From Mantamonas sphyraenae (lineage: Eukaryota > CRuMs > Mantamonadidae), in NCBI GenBank assembly GCA_026936335.1, contig JAPMXV010000054.1, positions 124,001-188,000 of the forward strand: a DNA stretch of 64,000 bases, written 5' to 3'. The position numbers and the translations under genes were made by a program. This document shows, one piece after another, positions 54,701-62,160 of the stretch. How positions within the stretch are numbered: position 1 is the first letter of the stretch; every line of letters begins with the position of its first letter. Below the pieces are notes generated by a model. The model searched no databases. It was not told where the DNA came from and was given only the letters and a program-made list of their open reading frames with translations.

Positions 54701-56141
54701 CCTCCTCGGCGGCCATGAGCGCGTCTCGTCTGTCCATCAGCTGGTCCATGAGCCGCGACAATTCGTCGTTCATCGTTGTGTGGTACGGCATGTCGAACCC
54801 CAACCCTGTCTGCTCGCTGATCCGCAGCTTTCCCTCCTTCCGTTTCCTTTCCTCAATGGTTTCCCGTGCCAACAGCCCACGAAAGCGACGCGCCCGTTCC
54901 TCCGTCGCCTCTGCCAGCAGCTTGCGCTGCATCTCTGCTCGATCGAACGCCGCGGCTGTTGTTGAATCGTTTGTACGTCGTGGCGACGAGCCAGCCTGCT
55001 GCTGCCGTGCATCCTCTTCCTCATCCTCTTGCACTCTGCCCAACGGACCCGACATGCCCAATGTGTGTGTTGCCAGCGAATTGGGCGTCACGCTGCGCCG
55101 CGGATCGCCTGCATCCCCCATCCCTTCCCTCCGTGGCAGATTCTCAAGATCCCACTCGATGCTGCTGCGACGCCGCGAATTGCGCGAGCGTCTGTCGCCC
55201 GGCATCAAATCCACGTCGACACTGAACGCCTTGGCCAACCCCAGGTCAAGGTTGTCCAGCGAAAACGAATCCAACCGCGACCGCGGTCGCATCTCTCGGA
55301 ACACATCGTAGCTCTCGGACGCTTGGGAACCCGTGTCTGCGTCGCCTCTGCTTCGTGTTCCCTCGCCCCTGGCAGTGCCTGTTGCTGACGAGCCTCGGGA
55401 ACTCCGGCCCCTGCCGGATCGCTCACCTGCTCGGTTGCGTCGCGCCTCCTCCTCGGCGCGTTGGGCTGCTGCACGTCGTCCACGCTCCTGGATGGTCAGC
55501 CCACCTTGGTTTTCTCCATCCTCACCCGCGTTCTGCCTGCGCTTCATGCGCCTGCGTCGCCTGCGCGTGCGTTCTTTCGAGGCCACCACCCCGGGGGGCA
55601 ACGGTCGTGCAAACTTGGTCACAAACTTGCCCGCCAGCGGCGTGAATTCAAACTCGCTGGCCGCCATTTCCTCCACAGGCTGTTCGTGCTTACCCACCAC
55701 GCGTCCTCCAATCACTTCGTGTTTCCATCCGTGCTCTTCGTCACGTGCGTCGCTGCGTTGACTCCGCTGTGAACTTGTCGTCCCCCCATGCCTTGCCACA
55801 TGCCGCCCCACCTGCCCTTGGTCCCCATCCTGCTCCTCCATCCTCTCTCCTTCCTCGTTGCTCTGTCCCCCTCCGCTGTTGTGTGATTTGCTTCCCGAGC
55901 GTCGATCGCGCAGTTTGCTCACGTACGTCAGATGGTTCAGCCGCTTCTTCAACGCGTTCTTTCGCCGCGCAAGCTCCTCCGCGTTGTACTCTCTCTGCAA
56001 CGGCGTCACTGTACGCAGCAGCTTCTCTCGACTCATCCGCAACTCCTCCTGTCGCTTGCGGAACGCCTCGCCGCGCTCCCGGTTGCGTCGCACAGACTCG
56101 GCCGAAGGCAGCTTCAGCACCGGCGTCCGTGTCGACGACAT
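51792..56141 (-). CDS. Large cyclic-nucleotide-binding domain protein
   Basis: 1449 residues in one exon. The N-terminus (MSSTRTPVLKLPSAESVRRN) leads into a basic coiled coil and then long low-complexity Glu/Asp/Arg/Ser regions. Two cNMP-binding beta-rolls lie near the C-terminus: one around residues 1025-1060 (YDYEAGETMLDIGEETDDLW) and one around 1200-1235 (GPGATLVEKGTTMGELYVVH), later WVTVAEYGRGDVFGTAGVL. No kinase or channel domain is present, so it may be a scaffold or cyclic-nucleotide sensor such as those in flagella (inference from neighbours). After LALRDVEEK the frame seems to switch: the alternative frame continues ASDLLWDTDELVRLLQQR and looks like real helix, whereas the annotated one becomes Cys/Ser-rich. 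A one-base indel near 51940-51950 may be responsible; the true stop may then be at 51646, overlapping NDH-2 antisense. Confidence 0.75.
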   Translation of the reverse strand: MSSTRTPVLKLPSAESVRRNRERGEAFRKRQEELRMSREKLLRTVTPLQREYNAEELARRKNALKKRLNHLTYVSKLRDRRSGSKSHNSGGGQSNEEGERMEEQDGDQGQVGRHVARHGGTTSSQRSQRSDARDEEHGWKHEVIGGRVVGKHEQPVEEMAASEFEFTPLAGKFVTKFARPLPPGVVASKERTRRRRRRMKRRQNAGEDGENQGGLTIQERGRRAAAQRAEEEARRNRAGERSGRGRSSRGSSATGTARGEGTRSRGDADTGSQASESYDVFREMRPRSRLDSFSLDNLDLGLAKAFSVDVDLMPGDRRSRNSRRRSSIEWDLENLPRREGMGDAGDPRRSVTPNSLATHTLGMSGPLGRVQEDEEEDARQQQAGSSPRRTNDSTTAAAFDRAEMQRKLLAEATEERARRFRGLLARETIEERKRKEGKLRISEQTGLGFDMPYHTTMNDELSRLMDQLMDRRDALMAAEEENQRMLQFASELEWVDYYGIDGEPWNMRDADKPITGFKVMHGRRRLEPIGAQGDNDEEWDADDDDNDDDDDDDDDDDDNQDNDDNAEETQKGESGAEGESMRGKGEEEDEGDETDEEQQHSEVRLLSTETLGEGFVVQNYDVSTQQSNSRLRSRRRNPKGVSLFDFQPPEGSGKDEEVARNREEFGSLHRHWVHDEMEEHKRESRSPRRSQYSMDHERVLYHSDSVSRTPAAATDEELAQFEASIEMVSSESGSEDSEGWSDDEDEAAAEGGKGGLLQHPGRKLKLSAVARLATLRPVRSTVTHKEYHREVEREEEEATTWKKHKLLERGESAELYKEVDQEEGEGTQDEDKETSAPVDLSLQVRRRRDRHAEVKGDTSEQEAKKTAKQHPANSNKGKDGKGKKMAKKGKGKESKAGKGGRSTRSGQQERPASMSKRESMEDFADELRRVSEQRRRGKRVSLGTERFGATYNVATWREIANVNMMSKFRDVVSHVVDEKVYARRIANVESIALGKDVQAALYSKSTDRGPRETFVMAQIVREFLHFFRFNNFLIEELCRMAQVYDYEAGETMLDIGEETDDLWIVFTGKVDFKTLFDFDALAGHSSSSSRSGDGNAQALTELKEEDERQRPKGGGRRRGIEDLLGTLCIGDCFGPVDLSSQRTGNKMFVEAKTKVQVLRVTRQEYARIEKFYVANVWSTLVSLVSQFKPFAKSSAYIARIIYRVVLGPGATLVEKGTTMGELYVVHRGRLLVQVQVGHPPKVEQHSAFGTLKPPSDKNPFSSYTDGPRWKNMARGTGSGSNSSSIAGDVGDLGSTDAVINADPMEQAPLRHIEVRNEVPSKKNGAKEHVQWVTVAEYGRGDVFGTAGVLRRGLTKARVVSAKSGGGRFGTVDQCTELVMLNKMELLASYSTLALRDVEEKPAICCGTPTSSCVCCSSETAQRIGTRSRVPLCGETVSNQHLVRQLKRRR

Positions 56142-56439
56142 CCGAGTTTGGTTTGTGCCCGCAGACGAAGCCCAAGACCCATCCCCACTCCACTCACCGC
56201 AGAGCAACCGTACCCAAGATGCCAGCTGCACAAGAGAACACCAAGGAGAGTCATGACATGCACACTGGGAGGAGAGGAGGAGGAGGAAGAAAAACTTGAA
56301 ATCTGCTTCGTTTGTTTCGCCTTTTCTGCGACCGGAAATCAGCATTCAGCATTCCTGACGCCTGGGTGAACATGCGGTACGACACATGCCAAAATAGATC
56401 CAGGGACACATGCTGGCATGGTGGTTCAGGTGGCCCAAT
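56142..56439. other. Intergenic region upstream of cNMP-binding protein
   Basis: 298 bp between the start of the cNMP-binding gene and the stop of SEC61B, both on the minus strand. It holds presumed promoter and 5' UTR of the former and 3' UTR of the latter. Nothing else was recognised, apart from GAGGAG/GAAA purine tracts near 56272-56296. Confidence 0.45.
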
Positions 56440-57163
56440 TTAGCCGAGGAACTTGCCAAAGATGTGCAGCATGACCACGACGAGCACAAAAGTGGCACAC
56501 ATGAACAGAGCCACCCAGGGGCCGACCTTGAAACCCGGGGCCTCGTCTGTGTAGAAGCGCAGCATGCCCGAACCGGCACCCACGCCCGAACCGACACCGC
56601 CGGAGCGGCCGCTGGAGCTGTGAACGCATCGACGTTGGAAGACGACGCGACGCCACGGTTTTTTTTCAAACCGGCACACGTACGGCACACACGCGAATGC
56701 TGTGTCAGTCACACCGTGCTCAAGGTCAATGCACACACTGTGCCCATGCACTGCACTCTGTGCTCGTCCATGTGCTTGCCTGCTGCGTGCCCACGTGCCG
56801 CCAGAGAGGGTTTGCGACGTGGCAAAATGCGGCGCCTCTTCGCCCTCCTGCGCCGTCACAACGGAAAAACCTGGCCCTCCCGCACACACTCACCGAGATA
56901 CGGCGCCTCCACTGCTGGAAGCTCCCTTGCGCTGTGTCAATCCTGCAGAAGATCCGCCCGCCGGGGTTCCACCTCGCACTGAGCTCGACTGTGTGGTGTG
57001 TGAAGCAAGCGCCAACGTGTCAGCCGCCGCATTGCAGACGCCGTTGCCCCGTTCCCGCCCTTCCACCCTCTCCCCCGTCACACTCTGCATCTGCCACACA
57101 CCCTCACACTGTGCACCGGTGTGTCTCACGCCGTCTGGATGGCCCCCCATATCCACGTACCAT
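56440..57163 (-). CDS. SEC61B: Sec61 translocon beta subunit
   Basis: Tail-anchored small subunit of the ER protein-translocation channel. Proposed exons: 57161-57163 (ATG only, followed directly by GTACGT), 56894-56988 and 56440-56617, giving 91 residues, close to the usual 96. After a Ser/Gly-rich start (SSVRGGTPAGGSSAGLTQRK) comes the diagnostic MLRFYTDEAPGFKVGPW, then one membrane helix (ALFMCATFVLVVVMLHIFGK) and FLG. The TDE-PG-KVGP block is diagnostic. Splice phase joins all three exons cleanly. The ATG-only exon was deduced because no other in-frame start fits. Confidence 0.92.
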
Positions 57164-57232
57164 GTGTTTAGGTGTTTGTTCTGCGCCCACACGCGCACCC
57201 TGCCCCACGCACTCTGCCCCACTCATCCTCCC

Positions 57233-60200
57233 TCACTCTCCTGCGCCCAATTCGCCTCGAAGACTTTCGTGAAAGTCGTTGAAGGATGACTCGAGGCTGC
57301 TCTGGCCCTCAAAACGGTCTTCGAGGGCAATCTTGGGCAAACTCAGCATCTTGGCCGTCTCTGCGTCCAGGGTGCGCATTGGCGTGTGTACGCTCAACAC
57401 ACGTTGCTTCACCGTTTCTGTCGAACGCAACGGCTTCTGTTCGGGCCACGCAAACGCATTGTTCGACGTGCCCGAGTGCGTCAGCCGCGGTGTCATCAGC
57501 AACCCATACGTCTCCTCCTCATCGTCCTCATCGCCCCTCCTGTGTTGACGTCGCTGGCCCGGACTCAACAAGCGGCCATGCGAGTCTCGGCTCCTCGGCC
57601 TCTCCTTGCGTTGCCTCTCCTTCTGTCGCGATCGTTCCGCCTGCACGCTCTTGCGCGACAGTTTTGGCACGGGGGGCTTGGAGCTGGCTTTGATGCGCCG
57701 TTTGGTCTCCTCCTTCGGCTGTCGCTTCTGCCCGCCACCATCACCATCACCATCACCATCACTGTCGTTCTCCCGATCACCCTCCTTCTTTGCAGGAGTG
57801 CCACCCGCCGATGATGCGGATGCGTTGGCCATGGATTGCTTGTGCAGCCTGTGGTCAAACTTGCGGCGTGTGACAATGCGCATGAGAGTGCGATGCTCTT
57901 CGCCTCCGCCACCCACGAGCATGGCAAGTGTCTCGTGCAGCAGCTGGTGCCTGCGCTTGTGAAGTGTGGACGATTCGGGATTGCCCGAATCTCGTCGTGC
58001 CATGATGCTGCGTGCCTGTGGCGACCTCACATCCTGCAACAGATGCTGTACCAACGGACTTGTTGCGTACAGTCGATTGCGACGCGTGCGTACGCCGCGT
58101 TTGTTCCTCCTGCTCACGTCCGAGCTGCCCTTGCTGCTCTCCACGCTGCCAAAGTGACTCGTGAACATTTCCGGATCAAACAGAAGCACCACAAGCGTGT
58201 CCATCTGGTACAAGGAGGCGATGCCGTCGTCCGACTGCGTCCACCGCGGAAAGTTGCTCTTGAACAGCGCCTCCAGCGACACCCGCAGACACAGCAGCAC
58301 CATCGGAATGAAGCGCAACATGGTCCTCGTCTCACTGGTCATGCTCGCCGTCAAGTCATCGTACGCCTCAAACATGGCTACAAACAGCTTTTGCAGCGCA
58401 CGCGTACGTTGCCTCTCTGCTTCTTCTTCCTCCTCCTCCTCCTCCTTCTCATCGTCATCGGCATCATCGCCGTCTCCTCCCTCGCCCTCTCCGTCGTCTT
58501 TCGTCTGCTGCCTGCGCCCCGTGCGTCGTTTTAACCCACGTGCAGAGTCGTCCTTGAGGAACGAATACAGTTTGCGGCTGCGACGGTCATGCAAGGTGAT
58601 CCAATACATCAGATTACCCGTGAGCGAGATCAAACGGGCCATCTTGGCCGACAGCAGCACCTCCTGCAACAGTTTGGCTTCTTCCGCACTCAACTGCGTC
58701 GACGGATACATCGCCGGCGGGAATCGTTCCGAGAATGCCTCTTGGATGGCAGTGACCTTTGCCTGGTCACTGTCAAAGCCCCGTTCCAGCTCTGCACGGA
58801 TCTGGGCCACCTCTTTCCGCAGATGCACCGTGTGTCGCTCCCGCAGGGTCTTGAGCGCCTGCTCCTCTTCATCCACATGTTCATCCAACCAGTTCTCCGT
58901 CACCACCGGCTGCGCCGATCCGTCGGCCATCCCTGGACTGTGGTGGCCATCAAACAGCAACCCGTCCAGGCTGTACAAGCCGCTGTGGTCGCTCAACGAC
59001 GACGACGACGTGACTGAGGAGGAGGAGGAGGAGGAGGAGGATGAAGAGGACGACGACGACGTCGATGTGGCCGATGATCCAGCCATTGTGCTTGTCATTG
59101 CATGGCCCATGCTGCTGCTGTGTGATTTCCCTCCCGCAGAAGGGTGTGGTGTACGCTGTGGTGTGCCTCGTCGTCGTTGTGGCGTGCCCCGTTCCCCTCC
59201 TTGTTGCGAGCGCAACGTGCTGCGCATCGTGGCCATGTCGTCCTTGCGCTTGCGTGTGATGTTCAGCGCACTGGATGCCGTCCCTGGCCGCATGGAGGGC
59301 CTAGGAGGCGTCTGGTTGCTGCCACCACTGTCCCCTTTGTTGTTTGCCTGTGTGCGTGGCGTGGCGATGGTTGTAGTAGCCGTGTTGTCCACGTTGCTGC
59401 GAGTCTTGCTCGCCGACGCCAGCAATCCGCCTCGCTTGGCTGCCTGTCGCTCCCGTACGCTGCTCCACTTCCACCGTTCTGCCTCCTCCCTCTCCTCCTC
59501 CTCTCGCTGCTTCTGTGCCCGCTTGCGCTCCTGCGCCCGTGCACTGAGCGCATACCGCGGCGCAGGCTCCTCTTTCTTCCCTTCCATCTGTTTCCTCAAC
59601 CTCCGCTTCTCCTGCGCCTTGACCCTTGCCTGCTCCATCGCATTGCCTGGCGTCGCTGTGCGCACGTGTCCCGCTGTCGTGTGTGGCCTCTGCTGCTGAA
59701 GTTGTGTCCTGCTGGGTGTCCTGGGCGTCTTGGGTGTCGACGATGCCCTCATCATCCCCTGTGCCGTCGACGCACGCTGCTGCTGTGGGCTCGCCTGGTG
59801 CCGCATTGCAGATCGTGTTGTGGTGGATTCCATGCGTTCGTCGTTGCTGCTGTGTTGCATCACCTTGTGTGCGTGTTGCAAGCGCAGTGTGCGTTCGCTG
59901 TTGTCGTTCATCATCCGCGTCTGTGTGCGCTCCCTGCTACGTGCCAGTTTGTCCTGTCGTTCCTGCAATGCCCTCTCCATGGCTTCCAGATGTTTCAGGT
60001 CCCGGTTGGGTGACATCACTGTGCGTCGTTCGGCACGCTGCAGGCGGTGCAGCTCCGCAAACACGCCGTCCGTCTCACGCAGCTTCGCCTGAAAGTCCGC
60101 CTGGCCACGTTCGTAGCCGTAGTGTGGATGCACGGGCGAGTGCAACGTCTCTCGCATCTGTTCCCTGTGCTTGAGTTCGTTCTTGCGCCTTGCGTCTGCA

Positions 60201-61861
60201 AACTTGCGCTGCTGCACGTACTGCGAGTGCCGCGTGCCCAGCATCATGGCCGCTGCCTCCGCCGCCTGCATCACCTCCTCCTCGTCCGTCTCCCTGTCCA
60301 TCGACCCGTTGTTCAACATTTCCAGGTAGTCGTCCACCCCTTCGCTCTCCTCCACGTGATGCTGGTTGTACGGAGGCAGATACCGTTCCACAATGGTGCC
60401 CAGATCCGGCACCGATGCCTTGTCTGCCACACGTCGTGCAGACTTGGCCTTTGCTGATCGGCCTGCCAGGTCCGACAGGATGCCCACGCCTGTCTGTTCC
60501 CCCGCCGTGTTGCCTTTCTTCTTCTTCGTCCTTTTGGACGACGACGACGATGACGTGCCACCCTGTGCAGAGTGCGCTCCCGCACTCTCGTCCCGATCGC
60601 TGTCACTGTCACTGTCACTCTCACTGCCACTGCTGCTGCTGCTGTCACTCTCGCTGTCGCTGCCGCTATCCATTTCGCCGTCTGCCTGTGTCTGTGTACC
60701 GTTGTCGTTGTGGTGCGCAGCAGCGTCGCCCGTCACCCGTCCGTCGCCTTCGGCTGCCACGGCGTGGCTCTGTGCCACTCGACGTGTCCGTTGCGCCTGC
60801 TGCTTGCGTTTGGTGCGTTCACGCATCTGGCGTTCGACCATGGTGACCAGCGGGATGCCCGGGGCGCGGTCTTTCTGGATGCTGCGCTGAAGTTTGGCCT
60901 GCGACAACTGCTGCAGTTTCTGCTTGGCACGCATGGCCTTGACAGACGCCGCCTTGGCGGATTTGATCTTGTCATAGGTGCGCAGGGCGTGTGGGTTGAG
61001 TGGTTTGGGCGGCACGTCCTTCTTGAGCTGTGCAGGCGTGCCAAACTTGGTTTGGATGCGCGTGTTGCCAAACATGGCGTGTTCGGTGATGGTTGTCTCT
61101 TGCTCCTCGGCCAGTCTGCGCTCACGTGCCTCCTCTTCCTCCAATTCAATCTGTGCCAACGTGGCGCTGTTGTCTGTGGCCTGCATGGCGGCCAACTCCG
61201 ACTCCAACGACGGCAGATCCAGCCGCTCGGGAGGGTCCACCAGGGCAAAGTGCAGCATTTTGTTGGTAAACACCTTGAGATGGGCATACTGCTCCTTGTA
61301 CTTGTCCGAGTGCAGGTACCGGAAGTACTTCTGGTCCTGCGCCTGGGGCTCGATGTGCACCGCGTCTTCCACCCAGCCGTGGGCACGATAGAAGGGCACA
61401 ATGGCGTTTTCCGACACATTGATGTTGCTCAAGACCGCTTGGATGTTCTTGTTGGTGGGTCGCACGCCCATGTTCTCCAGGTAGTGGATGGCGTACTTGG
61501 TTTTCACCAGAGCCGTTGTTTCCTCGTTCAGCCGGACCCCGTCCTTGAACTGGGTGTCTCTGCTCTCGTAGGGCTTCAAGGGCAACTGCAACGCAACCTC
61601 GGCACTGCGCTTCTGGTTCAGCTTCCGAGCCTCCATCTCGCGTGCGGAAAACTGATGCCGTGTGCCATCCTGCTCCGTGGCAAACGTCACCGGCGCCGCG
61701 CGAATCACACTCCGCTGGATGCGTTTGCCCATGCCCATCGTCCTACGCAACGAGTCATCCTGCACGAATGGCTGGCCCGTGCGTGCTTGGAACCAATCGT
61801 TGGCACGCACGAGCAGATCGTCTGCAGAATCAAACGCGGAAGACTCGTCGGTGCTGGACAC
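57233..61861 (-). CDS. Uncharacterised 1542-residue low-complexity/coiled-coil protein
   Basis: Not recognised. One exon. The first 240 residues look folded (RTGQPFVQDDSLRRTMGMGK; KTKYAIHYLENMGVRPTNKN; ENAIVPFYRAHGWVEDAVHI; KYKEQYAHLKVFTNKMLHFA) and may be a conserved domain. The middle is Gln/Lys/Arg-rich coiled coil with Ser, Asp and Gly low-complexity tracts and serine/arginine stretches. A second ordered block lies around residues 1050-1180 (LSAEEAKLLQEVLLSAKMAR; FVAMFEAYDDLTASM). No membrane helix, enzymatic motif or signal peptide was seen. Composition and neighbours (flagellar genes) make a cytoskeletal or axonemal role possible, but it is only a guess. It ends 69 bp from the SEC61B start. 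Confidence 0.7.
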   Translation of the reverse strand: MSSTDESSAFDSADDLLVRANDWFQARTGQPFVQDDSLRRTMGMGKRIQRSVIRAAPVTFATEQDGTRHQFSAREMEARKLNQKRSAEVALQLPLKPYESRDTQFKDGVRLNEETTALVKTKYAIHYLENMGVRPTNKNIQAVLSNINVSENAIVPFYRAHGWVEDAVHIEPQAQDQKYFRYLHSDKYKEQYAHLKVFTNKMLHFALVDPPERLDLPSLESELAAMQATDNSATLAQIELEEEEARERRLAEEQETTITEHAMFGNTRIQTKFGTPAQLKKDVPPKPLNPHALRTYDKIKSAKAASVKAMRAKQKLQQLSQAKLQRSIQKDRAPGIPLVTMVERQMRERTKRKQQAQRTRRVAQSHAVAAEGDGRVTGDAAAHHNDNGTQTQADGEMDSGSDSESDSSSSSGSESDSDSDSDRDESAGAHSAQGGTSSSSSSKRTKKKKGNTAGEQTGVGILSDLAGRSAKAKSARRVADKASVPDLGTIVERYLPPYNQHHVEESEGVDDYLEMLNNGSMDRETDEEEVMQAAEAAAMMLGTRHSQYVQQRKFADARRKNELKHREQMRETLHSPVHPHYGYERGQADFQAKLRETDGVFAELHRLQRAERRTVMSPNRDLKHLEAMERALQERQDKLARSRERTQTRMMNDNSERTLRLQHAHKVMQHSSNDERMESTTTRSAMRHQASPQQQRASTAQGMMRASSTPKTPRTPSRTQLQQQRPHTTAGHVRTATPGNAMEQARVKAQEKRRLRKQMEGKKEEPAPRYALSARAQERKRAQKQREEEEREEAERWKWSSVRERQAAKRGGLLASASKTRSNVDNTATTTIATPRTQANNKGDSGGSNQTPPRPSMRPGTASSALNITRKRKDDMATMRSTLRSQQGGERGTPQRRRGTPQRTPHPSAGGKSHSSSMGHAMTSTMAGSSATSTSSSSSSSSSSSSSSSVTSSSSLSDHSGLYSLDGLLFDGHHSPGMADGSAQPVVTENWLDEHVDEEEQALKTLRERHTVHLRKEVAQIRAELERGFDSDQAKVTAIQEAFSERFPPAMYPSTQLSAEEAKLLQEVLLSAKMARLISLTGNLMYWITLHDRRSRKLYSFLKDDSARGLKRRTGRRQQTKDDGEGEGGDGDDADDDEKEEEEEEEEAERQRTRALQKLFVAMFEAYDDLTASMTSETRTMLRFIPMVLLCLRVSLEALFKSNFPRWTQSDDGIASLYQMDTLVVLLFDPEMFTSHFGSVESSKGSSDVSRRNKRGVRTRRNRLYATSPLVQHLLQDVRSPQARSIMARRDSGNPESSTLHKRRHQLLHETLAMLVGGGGEEHRTLMRIVTRRKFDHRLHKQSMANASASSAGGTPAKKEGDRENDSDGDGDGDGGGQKRQPKEETKRRIKASSKPPVPKLSRKSVQAERSRQKERQRKERPRSRDSHGRLLSPGQRRQHRRGDEDDEEETYGLLMTPRLTHSGTSNNAFAWPEQKPLRSTETVKQRVLSVHTPMRTLDAETAKMLSLPKIALEDRFEGQSSLESSFNDFHESLRGELGAGE

Positions 61862-62160
61862 TTTTCCTCCTTTTGTGTTTGCTGCCCTTGTGTGTGAGTG
61901 TGTTCATTCTTCCTATTTGCAAAACAGCGCGCCGTCGCACACAATCGTCACACCACGTATGTTCGACACACACACATCGAAAAAAGTCACGATCAGGTCA
62001 CAACGGTGTTAGTTGACGGCTAGGGGGGGGGGAGGTGGAACGGGCGAATCCGGGCAAATCAAATTCCCACAAACTCACATTTAGAATGTGTTTGGGTCGT
62101 GTGTTTCGTCCCAATGTGTGTTTGTGTGTGTTTGTGTGTGCGATACAGACGCGGTTGTTC
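61862..62160 (-). other. Region downstream of Fanzor; candidate guide-RNA / element right-end zone
   Basis: About 300 bp between the big coiled-coil gene and the Fanzor stop, more AT-rich than most of the window. On the Fanzor strand, directly after the stop, are CA-rich stretches, then a short perfect hairpin CACATT-CTA-AATGTG (62079-62093) and a C9 run near 62023-62031. In known Fanzor loci the guide (omega) RNA lies just 3' of the coding sequence at the element end, so this is the place to look. No terminal inverted repeat was identified by eye. Confidence 0.3.
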
